From: Microbacterium thalli | GTDB lineage: Bacteria > Actinomycetota > Actinomycetes > Actinomycetales > Microbacteriaceae | DNA length: 64,000 bases | Direction of reading: 5' to 3' | Assembly (NCBI RefSeq): GCF_028737325.1 | Contig: NZ_JAQZCH010000001.1 | Location: 478,732 to 542,731, forward strand | Shown here: one piece after another, positions 1-8,112 of the stretch | How positions within the stretch are numbered: position 1 is the first letter of the stretch | Layout of the letters: each line of letters opens with the position of its first letter | Program-made: the position numbers and the translations under genes | The notes under the pieces: model-generated | Database searches by the model: none | What the model was told of the DNA's origin: nothing | The model's input: the letters and a program-made list of their open reading frames with translations, nothing else

Positions 1-195
1 CGCGGGTCGGTGCGCGTGCTGCCGCCCACTCCGCTGCAGCGGGCCCGGCACGCGATCGCTCGGCAATGGGCCCGCCTCGGCGACGAACCGACGCCCCCTC
101 CCGCCCTCGCGGGAGCAGACGCGCCGCCGGTCGACCGGGCGACGCGCCACGCAGCCCCCGGCGACAGTCGATTCACCTCGGGAGGAGAGTCATGA
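1..195 (+). CDS. amino-acid ABC transporter permease, C-terminal end (partial)
   Basis: Only the last 64 residues are in the window, reading in frame from base 1 to a TGA at 193-195. The segment has no membrane span. It is an Arg-rich cytosolic tail (GSVRVLPPTPLQRAR...) of the kind that closes HisM/GlnP-type permeases. The stop overlaps the ATG of the ATPase gene (ATGA at 192-195), so the two are translationally coupled. The identity as a permease rests on this context and on the tail, because the diagnostic EAA loop lies outside the window. Confidence 0.6.
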   Translation, partial: RGSVRVLPPTPLQRARHAIARQWARLGDEPTPPPALAGADAPPVDRATRHAAPGDSRFTSGGES

Positions 196-977
196 CCACC
201 ACGGATGTCGCCACCCGCGGCCTCGTCGAGATCCACAACGTCCACAAGAGCTACGGCGGCATCGAGGTGCTCGGCGGCATCGACCTGACCGTGCAGCCGG
301 GCGAGGTCGTCGCGATCCTCGGCGCGAGCGGGTCGGGCAAGTCGACGCTGCTGCGCACGATCAACCACCTCGAGACCGTCGATCGCGGATCGGTAACCGT
401 CGACGGCGAGCTGATCGGGTACGAGCAGCGCGGCGGCAAGCTGTACGAGCTGCGCGAGAAGGACGTGCTGGCACGGCGCACGCAGATCGGGATCGTCTTC
501 CAGAACTTCAACCTGTTCCCGCACCTGACCGCGCTCGAGAACGTCACCGAGGCCCCCATCGCCCTCGGCCGCCTCTCGAAAGAGGATGCTCGCGACCTCG
601 GGCGCCGTCTGCTGCACCGCGTCGGGCTCGCCGACAAGGCGGGGCACTATCCCCGGCAGTTGTCGGGCGGGCAGCAGCAGCGCGTCGCGATCGCCCGCGC
701 CCTCGCCCTCACGCCGAAGGTGATCCTCTTCGACGAGCCCACGAGCGCGCTCGACCCCGAACTGGTGGGCGAGGTGCTCGACGTCATCCGCGACCTCGCC
801 CAGCTGGGCACGACGCTGATCATCGTCACCCACGAGATCGGCTTCGCCCGCGAGGTCGCCGACCGCGTCGTCTTCCTCGACGGCGGCCGGATCATCGAGC
901 AGGGTCCGCCCCGCGAGGTGCTCGTCGCGCCGCGGCATCCGCGCGTCCAGGAGTTCCTCGCCAAGGTGCTCGCCTGA
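192..977 (+). CDS. amino-acid ABC transporter ATP-binding protein
   Basis: This 261-residue ATPase powers import of a polar amino acid or a cystine-like substrate at the inner face of the membrane. Walker A is GASGSGKST at residues 44-52, a Q-loop FQNFNLFPHLT follows, the signature LSGGQQQR is near residue 157, Walker B ILFDEPTSALDPE near 178 and the switch His in VTHE. The length and the NLFPH Q-loop are typical of the GlnQ/TcyC/YxeO family. The start at 192 is chosen over an earlier in-frame ATG at 66 because GGGAGGAG sits just upstream and because 66 would overlap the permease deeply. It lies between the permease end and the binding protein. Substrate is not readable from the ATPase alone. 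Confidence 0.93.
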   Translation: MTTTDVATRGLVEIHNVHKSYGGIEVLGGIDLTVQPGEVVAILGASGSGKSTLLRTINHLETVDRGSVTVDGELIGYEQRGGKLYELREKDVLARRTQIGIVFQNFNLFPHLTALENVTEAPIALGRLSKEDARDLGRRLLHRVGLADKAGHYPRQLSGGQQQRVAIARALALTPKVILFDEPTSALDPELVGEVLDVIRDLAQLGTTLIIVTHEIGFAREVADRVVFLDGGRIIEQGPPREVLVAPRHPRVQEFLAKVLA

Positions 978-1029
978 CCTCCCCTCCCATCCGTCACCCC
1001 ACTTTCCACCCGAGACAAGGACCCACACC

Positions 1030-2022
1030 ATGGCAATCAGCAAGAAGCAGGGCGTCGCCGCCGGCATCGGCGTCGTGGCCGTCGCCGCGATCGTCGGCGG
1101 CATCGTCGCGGCGGTCAGCCTGAACCGACCCGCCGAGGCCGAGGCCGCCGCGCCGGCCACGACCGAGGCGAACGTCACCACCGATGACATCCGGTGGGTG
1201 CACCTCGACGAACCCGTCGCCGAAGCCGTCGCCGCCCTCGAGGCGAGCGGCTTCACCCCGGTCGAGGACGGCAAGCTCACCGTCGCCCACTCGGCCTACC
1301 TGCCGCCGCTGGGCTACATCCCCGAGGGCGAGACCGAGGCGGCCGGCACCGAGCCGAACATCGGCTCGCTCATCGCCGAAGCACTCGGCCTCGAGTACAA
1401 CCCCGTCGTCGTCGCGTGGGCCGACTGGCCGCTCGGCATCCAGTCGGGCAAGTACGACCTCATCACCTCGAACGTCACCGTCACCGAAGAGCGCAAAGAG
1501 CTCTACGACTTCGCGAGCTACCGCGAAGACCTGCTCGGCTTCTCCGTCCAGGCCGACAGCGACATCGAGAAGATCGAGGAAGCCGCTGACATCTCGGGGC
1601 TGAAGATCGTCGTCGGCTCGGGCACCAACCAGGAGCAGGTCCTGCTCGCTTGGAACGAGGAGCTCGAAGCCGCGGGGAAGGCCCCCGCCGAGCTGCAGTA
1701 CTACGACGACAACGCCGCCGCCGTCCTCGCGCTGCAGTCTGGCCGCGTCGACGCCACGTTCGGCCCCAACGCCACCTCGGCCTGGTCGGCGCGCGAGACC
1801 GGAGACACCAAGCTCGTCGGCCTCGTGCCGGGCGGCTGGCCGCAGACGGCGAACATCGCCGCCGCGACGGCGAAGGGCAACGGCCTCATCGAGCCCGTCC
1901 ACATCGCGCTGAACGCGCTGATCGAGGGCGGCCAGTACGACGAGGTTCTCCAGACCTGGGGCCTCGAGACCGAAGGCATCGACGCCAGCGAGATCAACCC
2001 GCCGGGACTCCCGCGGTCCTGA
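1030..2022 (+). CDS. amino-acid ABC transporter substrate-binding protein
   Basis: This 330-residue family 3 extracellular binding protein captures substrate for the ATPase and permease just upstream. An N-terminal hydrophobic segment (about residues 9-31) is preceded by Lys residues. It is not followed by a lipobox cysteine, so the protein is probably held by an uncleaved signal anchor or released by signal peptidase I, unlike most Gram-positive binding proteins. Core features of the fold are visible: LTVAHSAYLPPLGY, the YDLITSNVTVTEERKELYDF hinge strand and GLKIVVGSGTNQEQ. AAGGA lies before the ATG. The gap to the ATPase is 52 bases, consistent with one operon. Cystine or S-substituted cysteine is a guess from the neighbours. 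Confidence 0.9.
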   Translation: MAISKKQGVAAGIGVVAVAAIVGGIVAAVSLNRPAEAEAAAPATTEANVTTDDIRWVHLDEPVAEAVAALEASGFTPVEDGKLTVAHSAYLPPLGYIPEGETEAAGTEPNIGSLIAEALGLEYNPVVVAWADWPLGIQSGKYDLITSNVTVTEERKELYDFASYREDLLGFSVQADSDIEKIEEAADISGLKIVVGSGTNQEQVLLAWNEELEAAGKAPAELQYYDDNAAAVLALQSGRVDATFGPNATSAWSARETGDTKLVGLVPGGWPQTANIAAATAKGNGLIEPVHIALNALIEGGQYDEVLQTWGLETEGIDASEINPPGLPRS

Positions 2023-2063
2023 CCGCGCGCACCACGACCACGGCTGAGGGGTAGCGTCGGACG

Positions 2064-3116
2064 GTGACCACGATCGCGACGACCGTCACCATCCGCCTCG
2101 TTCGCACCGAAGAGTACGAGCGAGCCGGAGAGGTGACGGTGCGGGCTTACGCCCACGACTACGGCGACCTGTCCGACGGCTACCTCTCCTCCCTGAGCGA
2201 CGTCGCCGCCCGCGTCCGCCGCGGCGACGTGTGGGTGGCGGTCGACCCCGACGGTGCCCTCCTCGGTACCGTCTGGGTGTCGCGCCCGAACCGCGCGCTC
2301 GCCGATGTCGCCCGACCCGGCGAGACCGACTTCCGGCAGCTTGCGGTCGCGCCCGAGGCCCGCGGACGCGGTATCGGCGAAGCGCTCACCCGCCACGTGC
2401 TCGACCTCGCCCGCGAGCGCGGCTCGCACCGGGTCGTCATGAACAGCGGTCCCGAGATGACCGGCGCCCACGCCCTGTACCGCAAGCTCGGCTTCCACCG
2501 CCTCACCGAACGCGAGGGCAGCATCGAGGTCGAGCCCGGGCGCGTCATCGACCTGCTCGCCTTCGGCTACGACGTCGCACCCGCACCCGCGCCGGCCCCC
2601 GCGGCCGCCACCACCGCCCGGCCGACCTGGTCCTTCGAGCACGTCGCCTACGACGACCCCCGCGCCGCCGCCCTGCGCACCGAGATGGACCGCGAGATCG
2701 GTCCCCGGTACGCCGACCGCTTCGAGCAGGTCGACCCCGACGAAGCGGAACGCTCGGCCCGCGCGTTCGCCGTCGACCCGGCATCCATCGTCGCGACGGT
2801 GCTCGTGATGGATGCCGCCGGCGAACCGGTCGCGCACGGCGCGCTGCGAGACCTCGCGCACGACGGCATCCGCGACCTCGAGATCAAGCGCGTGTACGTG
2901 CACCCACGCGCTCGCGGCGTCGGTGCCAGCCGGGCGCTGCTCGACGAGCTCGAGCGCCTGGCTCGTGAGCGCGGGGCGGGCCGGGTGATCCTCCAGACCG
3001 GCGACCGGCAGCAGGATGCCGTCGCCCTGTACGAGAAGCTCGGCTACACCCCGATCGCGATCTACGAGCCCTACACCGCGTACGCCTTCTCGCACTGTCT
3101 CGAGAAGCACCTCTGA
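2064..3116 (+). CDS. tandem-domain GNAT N-acetyltransferase
   Basis: The 350-residue protein contains two complete GNAT folds joined by an Ala/Pro linker (residues about 172-190). Each has its own acetyl-CoA loop: LAVAPEARGRGIGEAL in the first half and VYVHPRARGVGASRAL in the second. Both halves end with the usual LYRKLGF or LYEKLGY strand. It starts at a GTG with no Shine-Dalgarno, and a -10-like TAGCGT at 2052-2057 lies 6 bases upstream, so the mRNA is probably leaderless. It follows the amino-acid importer by 41 bases. In Bacillus yxe/ytm operons a GNAT next to such an importer acetylates S-substituted cysteines, and a similar role here is inference. Other amine substrates are possible. 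Confidence 0.85.
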   Translation: MTTIATTVTIRLVRTEEYERAGEVTVRAYAHDYGDLSDGYLSSLSDVAARVRRGDVWVAVDPDGALLGTVWVSRPNRALADVARPGETDFRQLAVAPEARGRGIGEALTRHVLDLARERGSHRVVMNSGPEMTGAHALYRKLGFHRLTEREGSIEVEPGRVIDLLAFGYDVAPAPAPAPAAATTARPTWSFEHVAYDDPRAAALRTEMDREIGPRYADRFEQVDPDEAERSARAFAVDPASIVATVLVMDAAGEPVAHGALRDLAHDGIRDLEIKRVYVHPRARGVGASRALLDELERLARERGAGRVILQTGDRQQDAVALYEKLGYTPIAIYEPYTAYAFSHCLEKHL

Positions 3117-3199
3117 CCGCGGATTTCCATCCGTTGCCGCCTCGGCACCGAACACATTAAGCACGGTAGGAGTGATCTGCCGATCGAGAGGCGACAGCA

Positions 3200-4822
3200 A
3201 TGGCCAAGACAACCGCACCCGAGAAGCGCGACCGTTCGCGCAAGCGGGGCATCTGGTGGCTGTGGAGCGCCCTCGCCGGCATCGTCAGCGCCGCGGCGTT
3301 CCTCGCCGTCGCCGAGCTCATCGCCCTGATCGTCGCCCGGGAGAGCAGCCCGATCCTCGCGGTCGGCGCGTTCGTCATCGACATCGTCCCGCAGCCGCTG
3401 AAGGAGTTCGCGATCGCGACCTTCGGCGCCGCCGACAAGATCGTTCTGCTCGGCAGCCTCGGCCTCGCCGTGCTCGTGGCCGCGGCGATCGCCGGCATCC
3501 TGCAGTTCTTCGCGCGACCGTTCGGCCTCGTCGTGATCGCGCTCGCCGGCGTGCTGTCGACCGCCGCGATCGTCACCCGCGCCGGAGCCAGCCCGCTCGC
3601 TTTCGTGCCCCCCGTCATCGGGACCCTCGTCGGTGCCGCTGTGCTGGTGCTGCTCATCACGCGCCTGCGTCGCTGGGCCGACGGCACGGCGCCGGCTGGG
3701 GAGCACGGACGACCGGATGCCGTGGCGCCCGCTGCTCCCGCGCAGCGCGGCGTCGGACGCCGCTCCTTCCTCCTGACCACGGCCGGCGTCGGCGCCGCCG
3801 CCGTCATCGTCGGCATCGGGTCGCGCCTGCTCAACGCCACGACCGGGTCGATCGACGCCCTCCGCCGCGAGCTGCGCCTGCCCGAGCCCCGCTCGACCGT
3901 CACCATCCCCGCGGGCGCCGAGCTCGACGTCGAGGGCATTTCACCGCTCATCACGCCGAACGCCGACTTCTACCGCGTCGACACCGCCCTCACCGTGCCG
4001 TCGGTCGACCCGACGACCTGGCGGCTCGTCATCGACGGCATGGTCGACCAGCGCGTCGAGTTGAGCTTCGACGACCTCGTCGGCATGGGCCTCGACGAGT
4101 ACGCCGTCACCCTCACGTGCGTCTCGAACGAGGTCGGCGGCGGTCTCGTGGGCAACGCGATCTGGCAGGGCGTCCCGATCCGCGACATCCTGCGCATGGC
4201 GGGGCCGAAGTCCGGCGCCGACATGGTGCTCTCGCGCAGCGTCGACGGCTACACCGCCTCGACGCCGCTCGATGCGCTGACCGACGAGTCGCGCGACGCG
4301 ATCTTCGCGGTGGCCATGAACGGCGAGCCGCTGCCGCTCGAGCACGGCTTCCCGGTGCGGATGGTCGTGCCCGGGCTCTACGGCTACGTCTCGGCGACGA
4401 AGTGGGTCACGGAACTGAAGGTCACGACCTTCGAGGCCGACGAGGCCTACTGGACGCCGCGTGGCTACGCCGCCGAGGCCCCCATCAAGTTCTCGTCGCG
4501 GATCGACACGCCGCGCACCGGCACCCCGGTCGCGGCTGGCACCGTCGCGGTCGCCGGTATGGCGTGGGCTCAGACCGTCGGCATCGAACGGGTCGAGGTG
4601 CGCATCGACGACGGCGACTGGCAGGCCGCCACGCTGTCGACCCCGATCAACTCCGACACCTGGGTGCAGTGGGTGCTCGAGTGGCAGGCCGAGGCCGGCA
4701 CGCACTACGTCGAGGTCCGCGCGGTCAACAAGAACGGCGACACGCAGGTCGAGGAGCGCGCGGCCATCGCCCCCGACGGTTCGAGCGGCTGGCAGCGCGT
4801 CCTGGTGACCGTCAGCGCCTGA
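3200..4822 (+). CDS. membrane-anchored molybdopterin-dependent oxidoreductase (sulfite oxidase family)
   Basis: The protein has 540 residues. The first ~165 form several hydrophobic helices, then an RRSFLLTT segment (about 189-196, Tat-like) and another hydrophobic stretch precede a soluble region. Residues ~245-430 form the oxidoreductase molybdopterin-binding domain, with the conserved Mo-ligand Cys at about 307 in TLTCVSNEVGG. Residues ~445-540 form the immunoglobulin-like Mo-co dimerisation domain. The catalytic part is probably outside the membrane. Substrate is unproven: family members oxidise sulfite or reduce sulfoxides. A role next to organosulfur monooxygenases (convergent neighbours) is attractive but inferred. 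The last codons lie in a 28-bp tandem duplication. Confidence 0.88.
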   Translation: MAKTTAPEKRDRSRKRGIWWLWSALAGIVSAAAFLAVAELIALIVARESSPILAVGAFVIDIVPQPLKEFAIATFGAADKIVLLGSLGLAVLVAAAIAGILQFFARPFGLVVIALAGVLSTAAIVTRAGASPLAFVPPVIGTLVGAAVLVLLITRLRRWADGTAPAGEHGRPDAVAPAAPAQRGVGRRSFLLTTAGVGAAAVIVGIGSRLLNATTGSIDALRRELRLPEPRSTVTIPAGAELDVEGISPLITPNADFYRVDTALTVPSVDPTTWRLVIDGMVDQRVELSFDDLVGMGLDEYAVTLTCVSNEVGGGLVGNAIWQGVPIRDILRMAGPKSGADMVLSRSVDGYTASTPLDALTDESRDAIFAVAMNGEPLPLEHGFPVRMVVPGLYGYVSATKWVTELKVTTFEADEAYWTPRGYAAEAPIKFSSRIDTPRTGTPVAAGTVAVAGMAWAQTVGIERVEVRIDDGDWQAATLSTPINSDTWVQWVLEWQAEAGTHYVEVRAVNKNGDTQVEERAAIAPDGSSGWQRVLVTVSA

Positions 4823-4874
4823 CCCTCACCGCCCGACCGTCAGCGCCTGACCCTCACCGCCCGACCGTCAGCGC
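4807..4874. repeat. 28-bp tandem duplication spanning two convergent stop codons
   Basis: A 28-bp unit beginning GACCGTCAGCGC and ending CACCGCCC occurs at 4807-4834 and again, identical, at 4835-4862. The first 12 bases of a third copy follow at 4863-4874. The TGA of the molybdopterin oxidase (4820-4822) lies in copy 1. The TGA of the convergent FAD-binding protein (4854-4856) lies in copy 2. The repeat therefore forms the whole intergenic space and both C-termini. It is a slippage-type duplication seen directly in the sequence, with no evident hairpin. Confidence 0.95.
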
Positions 4875-6767
4875 GGGGATCGCGGCGAGGACGGCGCCGG
4901 CCGTGCGGTCGGTCTGCCGCAGCGACAGGGCGTTCGCGTGCGGCCGGGTGAACGCACCGCCCTCCGTCAGCGAGGTGAACGGACCGAGCGCGAAGAGGGA
5001 TGCCGCTGGCACACCGTCGCGCGACAGGATGCGTCCGTCGTCGTCGGTGTGCACGCGACCCAGCGATCCCGTGAAGTCCGCGTCTGCGACGCGCAGCTCC
5101 GCGCCGTGTCGTGTCGCCAGGTCGCGCAGCGCCGGGTTGTCGCTGACAGCGGCCCCCGAGCCGGGCAGCCACGCGTCGACGAGGGCGCGCGCCACCGTCT
5201 CTCCGGGCACCCGCGGGCTCGCGGCGACGAAGCCGCGGCCGGGGGCGACGGCCACCGTCGTATCGGGCCCGAGGAAGCGGACGACGCCGGCATCGGCCAG
5301 CGCCAGCAGCTCCTCGAGCCGATGCGCCGGCGGGCCGCTGGCGACGTAGCTGAAGAAGGTGTGCCATCGCACCGGCAGCGAGACCGCTCGCGAGCGCGCG
5401 TTCCACCGCTCCGTCGGGATCTCCGCGAGCGCGAGGAACGACAGCAGTGCCGCGAAGAAGACGCCTTGCGCGGCGCTGCGTTCCGGGGCGGTCCGCAGGT
5501 GCAGGTCGGTGGCGATGTGATCGCACACGGCGCGATGCGCGTCATCGCCCCTCGAGAAGGTCCGGCCCGCCAGTGGCCGATCCAGCGAGGCGATGTCGAA
5601 CCGGTCGAGCGGGTCCGGCACGACAGCCGCGATCGCGTCGAGCAGGGCGGGGTCGTCCCACGCGTGGGCCTGCAGCACCGCGCGGAACGCCGGCCAGTCG
5701 CCGGCGACGCGATCGGGATGCGCGGTGAACAGCTCGCGGTAATGCCCGTGCAGCAGCTCGCCGGCGATCAGCGGCCAGATGTCGGTGTCGAAGTCGACCT
5801 GCTGCGGCCGGGCGAGCAGCGTCGCGATGCGACCCGCCGTCAGCACCTCGCGCTGCGGTGGCGCGCCCTGGATCGCCGACGACACCTTCGAGCGGTAGGG
5901 GACGCCGCGCCGCGATCCCAGGTGCAGGCGGGGCTCCCGCCCCGACGCGACATAGCGCAGGCGCTCGCCGTCGCGCGTGAACCGGCCGCCCCGTCCCTGC
6001 GTCAGCAGCACGACGAGGTCGATCGCCGCGAGGCCCATACCGCGGACGATGACGTCGTCGCCGGCGGTGAGACCCGACAGGTCGGCGTCCGCGGTGAACG
6101 CGGGCGGCACGTAGACCAGCCGCTCACGCCGCGCCGCCGCGATGAGGTCGGCCGTCGCGGCATCCGGTTCGCGTCCGTTGTGTCCGACCGCGTAGACGAT
6201 GACGTCGCCGCGCAGCTCCAGCCCGCTCGCCAGCGCGACGGTGTCGGGCTCGCGCACGCCGACGACGGTGTCGGCCCGCCAGCGCACGGTGACCCCCGGC
6301 GGTGCCTGCGCCACCGTTCGCGCGAAGAACCAGGCGAGGTACTGGCTGTGCAGGCGGCGGGTCGGAAAGCTGTCGCCCCGCAGCCCCCGCGCCTCGGCGG
6401 CCACGACCTCGTCGTCGATCTCGGCGTCGGGCCCGACGGTGCCGAGCCGGCCGTCGCGCCACAGCTCCGCCCATTCGATGAGCGACGGCCCCGGGCGGAT
6501 CGGGCCCGCGATCGTGCAGCTGTCATCGGTGAAGACCGTGACGTCCCGCGCCATCGAGTTGAGCTTCAGCAAGGGCGACTGGGCCCGCCGCCAGATGCGT
6601 CCCCCGCCCGGGGGATGCGGGTCGATCAGCTCGACGTGCAAGCGTGGCGCACCGACATCCCGGGCATCGCCACCGCCCGCCTCCGCACCGAAGCGCGCGA
6701 TGATGCGCTCGAGCAGCATGATGGCCCGCGGGCCGGCGCCGATGAGCACGACCCGTCGGGCGTTCAC
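4854..6767 (-). CDS. FAD/NAD(P)-binding protein of the NtaA-cluster type
   Basis: This flavoprotein of 637 residues opens with the dinucleotide motif VVLIGAGPRAIMLLERI. It continues with IDPHPPGGGRIWRRAQSPLL, typical of the FAD-NAD(P)-binding (PF13454-like) family, and has a second Rossmann element near VIVYAVGHNG. GTG at 6767 is preferred to an upstream ATG-containing frame because the Rossmann motif then begins at residue 6 and the start lies 13 bases after the monooxygenase stop. It is the third gene of an operon with two flavin-dependent monooxygenases. It could supply reduced flavin, or carry out its own N- or C-oxidation of the same substrate. The exact reaction is unknown. Confidence 0.82.
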   Translation of the reverse strand: MNARRVVLIGAGPRAIMLLERIIARFGAEAGGGDARDVGAPRLHVELIDPHPPGGGRIWRRAQSPLLKLNSMARDVTVFTDDSCTIAGPIRPGPSLIEWAELWRDGRLGTVGPDAEIDDEVVAAEARGLRGDSFPTRRLHSQYLAWFFARTVAQAPPGVTVRWRADTVVGVREPDTVALASGLELRGDVIVYAVGHNGREPDAATADLIAAARRERLVYVPPAFTADADLSGLTAGDDVIVRGMGLAAIDLVVLLTQGRGGRFTRDGERLRYVASGREPRLHLGSRRGVPYRSKVSSAIQGAPPQREVLTAGRIATLLARPQQVDFDTDIWPLIAGELLHGHYRELFTAHPDRVAGDWPAFRAVLQAHAWDDPALLDAIAAVVPDPLDRFDIASLDRPLAGRTFSRGDDAHRAVCDHIATDLHLRTAPERSAAQGVFFAALLSFLALAEIPTERWNARSRAVSLPVRWHTFFSYVASGPPAHRLEELLALADAGVVRFLGPDTTVAVAPGRGFVAASPRVPGETVARALVDAWLPGSGAAVSDNPALRDLATRHGAELRVADADFTGSLGRVHTDDDGRILSRDGVPAASLFALGPFTSLTEGGAFTRPHANALSLRQTDRTAGAVLAAIPALTVGR

Positions 6768-6780
6768 GCGCGCGCCCCGG

Positions 6781-8112
6781 TCACCGCGCCGCGGCGTCGG
6801 GCAGCAGCGCACGCGCCGGTGCCGGCAGCCCGAGCAGATCGCGCAGCGTCGCGCCCTCGTCGTAGCTGCGCCGGTACGAGCCGCGCTCCTGCAGCAGCGG
6901 CACGACCCGCGTCGCGAAGTCGTCGAGACCGTGCGGCGTGAGGTGGCCGACCACCGTGAAACCGTCGGTCGCGCGCTCCTGCACGTACCGGTCGATCTCG
7001 CTCGCGATGTGCTCGGGCGTTCCGACGAACGTGTGCTTCGCGGTCAGCCGGATCACGAGCTCGCGGATGCTCAGCCCTTCGGCCTGCGACAGCTCGCGCA
7101 ACGACGCGATGCGCGCCTGCACCGCGGCATGTCGGTTCGCCCAGCCCCGCGCCGTCTCGGCGCCGGTGTCGGGTTCGACGTCGGGCAGCGGCCCGTCGGG
7201 GTCGTAGCCGCTGAGGTCGCGGCCCCACACCTGCTCGAGGTAGGTGAGGGCCTGCTCGGGGCGCACCTGCTGCAACGCGATCTCGCGCGAACGCTCGCGC
7301 GCCTCGGCATCCGTGTCGCCAAGCACGAAGGTGGCGGCGGGCAGGATCTTCAACGAGTCCTCGTCGCGGCCCCACGCCGCGAGCCGGCCCTTGACGTCGT
7401 CGTAGAACACCCGCGCCGCCGCGAAGTCCTGGTGCAGCGAGAAGATGACCTCGGCGTGCTCCGCCCCGAAGTCCCGACCGTCGGCGGAGTCGCCGGCCTG
7501 CACGATCACCGGGCGCCCCTGCGGCGACCGCGGCACGTCGAACAGTGCGTCGACGTCGAACTGCGCGCCGGCGTGACGGATGCGGCGTGGCAGTGCCTCG
7601 TCCTCGTCCCACGAGTCCCAGAGCTTCTTCGACAGCGCCGCGAACTCCTTCGCCCGCTCGTAGCGGTCGGCATGGGCGAGGAAGCCGCCGCGCCGGAAGT
7701 TCGCCCCGTGGAACGCGTCCGAGCTGGTCACCGCGTTCCACCCGGCGCGGCCACCGGAGAGGTGGTCGAGGGTCGCGAGCTGACGGGCGAGCTCGTACGG
7801 CTCGTTGAAGGTCGTGCTGAGCGTGCCGACGAGGCCGACGTGGTCGGTCACCGCGCTCAGCGCGGCCAGCACGGCGAGCGTGTTCGGGCGGCCCAGCACG
7901 TCGAGCTCCTGCACGCGCCCCTTGTGCTCGCGCAGCCGCAGCCCCTCGGCGAGGAAGACGTAGTCGAAGAAGCCGCGCTCGGCGGTGCGGGCGAAGTACT
8001 CGAAGGCGGCGAAGTCGATCTGACTGCCCGAGGCGGCGTCGGTCCACACCGTCGTGCTGTTGACGCCGGGGAAGTGGGCGGCCAGGTGGATCTGGCGGGG
8101 CGAGCGGCTCAC
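6781..8112 (-). CDS. LLM-class flavin-dependent monooxygenase (NtaA/SnaA/DszA family)
   Basis: A 443-residue luciferase-like monooxygenase that would use FMNH2 and oxygen to attack a small organic N or S compound in the cytosol. Family signatures in order are IHLAAHFPGVNSTTVW near the N-terminus, GWNAVTSSDAFHGANF, VPRSPQGRPVIVQAGDS and the C-terminal FTVVGHLTPHGLDDFATRVV. These place it with nitrilotriacetate, dibenzothiophene-sulfone and CmoJ-like enzymes. The GTG start at 8112 overlaps the preceding gene's stop (GTGA), so the two monooxygenases are coupled. No flavin reductase of the NtaB type is adjacent. Substrate is inferred only from the cluster. Confidence 0.9.
   Translation of the reverse strand: MSRSPRQIHLAAHFPGVNSTTVWTDAASGSQIDFAAFEYFARTAERGFFDYVFLAEGLRLREHKGRVQELDVLGRPNTLAVLAALSAVTDHVGLVGTLSTTFNEPYELARQLATLDHLSGGRAGWNAVTSSDAFHGANFRRGGFLAHADRYERAKEFAALSKKLWDSWDEDEALPRRIRHAGAQFDVDALFDVPRSPQGRPVIVQAGDSADGRDFGAEHAEVIFSLHQDFAAARVFYDDVKGRLAAWGRDEDSLKILPAATFVLGDTDAEARERSREIALQQVRPEQALTYLEQVWGRDLSGYDPDGPLPDVEPDTGAETARGWANRHAAVQARIASLRELSQAEGLSIRELVIRLTAKHTFVGTPEHIASEIDRYVQERATDGFTVVGHLTPHGLDDFATRVVPLLQERGSYRRSYDEGATLRDLLGLPAPARALLPDAAAR

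Noticed and set aside
66-191. Longer N-terminus of the first ATPase (ATG at 66)
   Set aside because: It would overlap the permease tail, has no ribosome site, and adds Arg/Pro-rich sequence not seen in the family.
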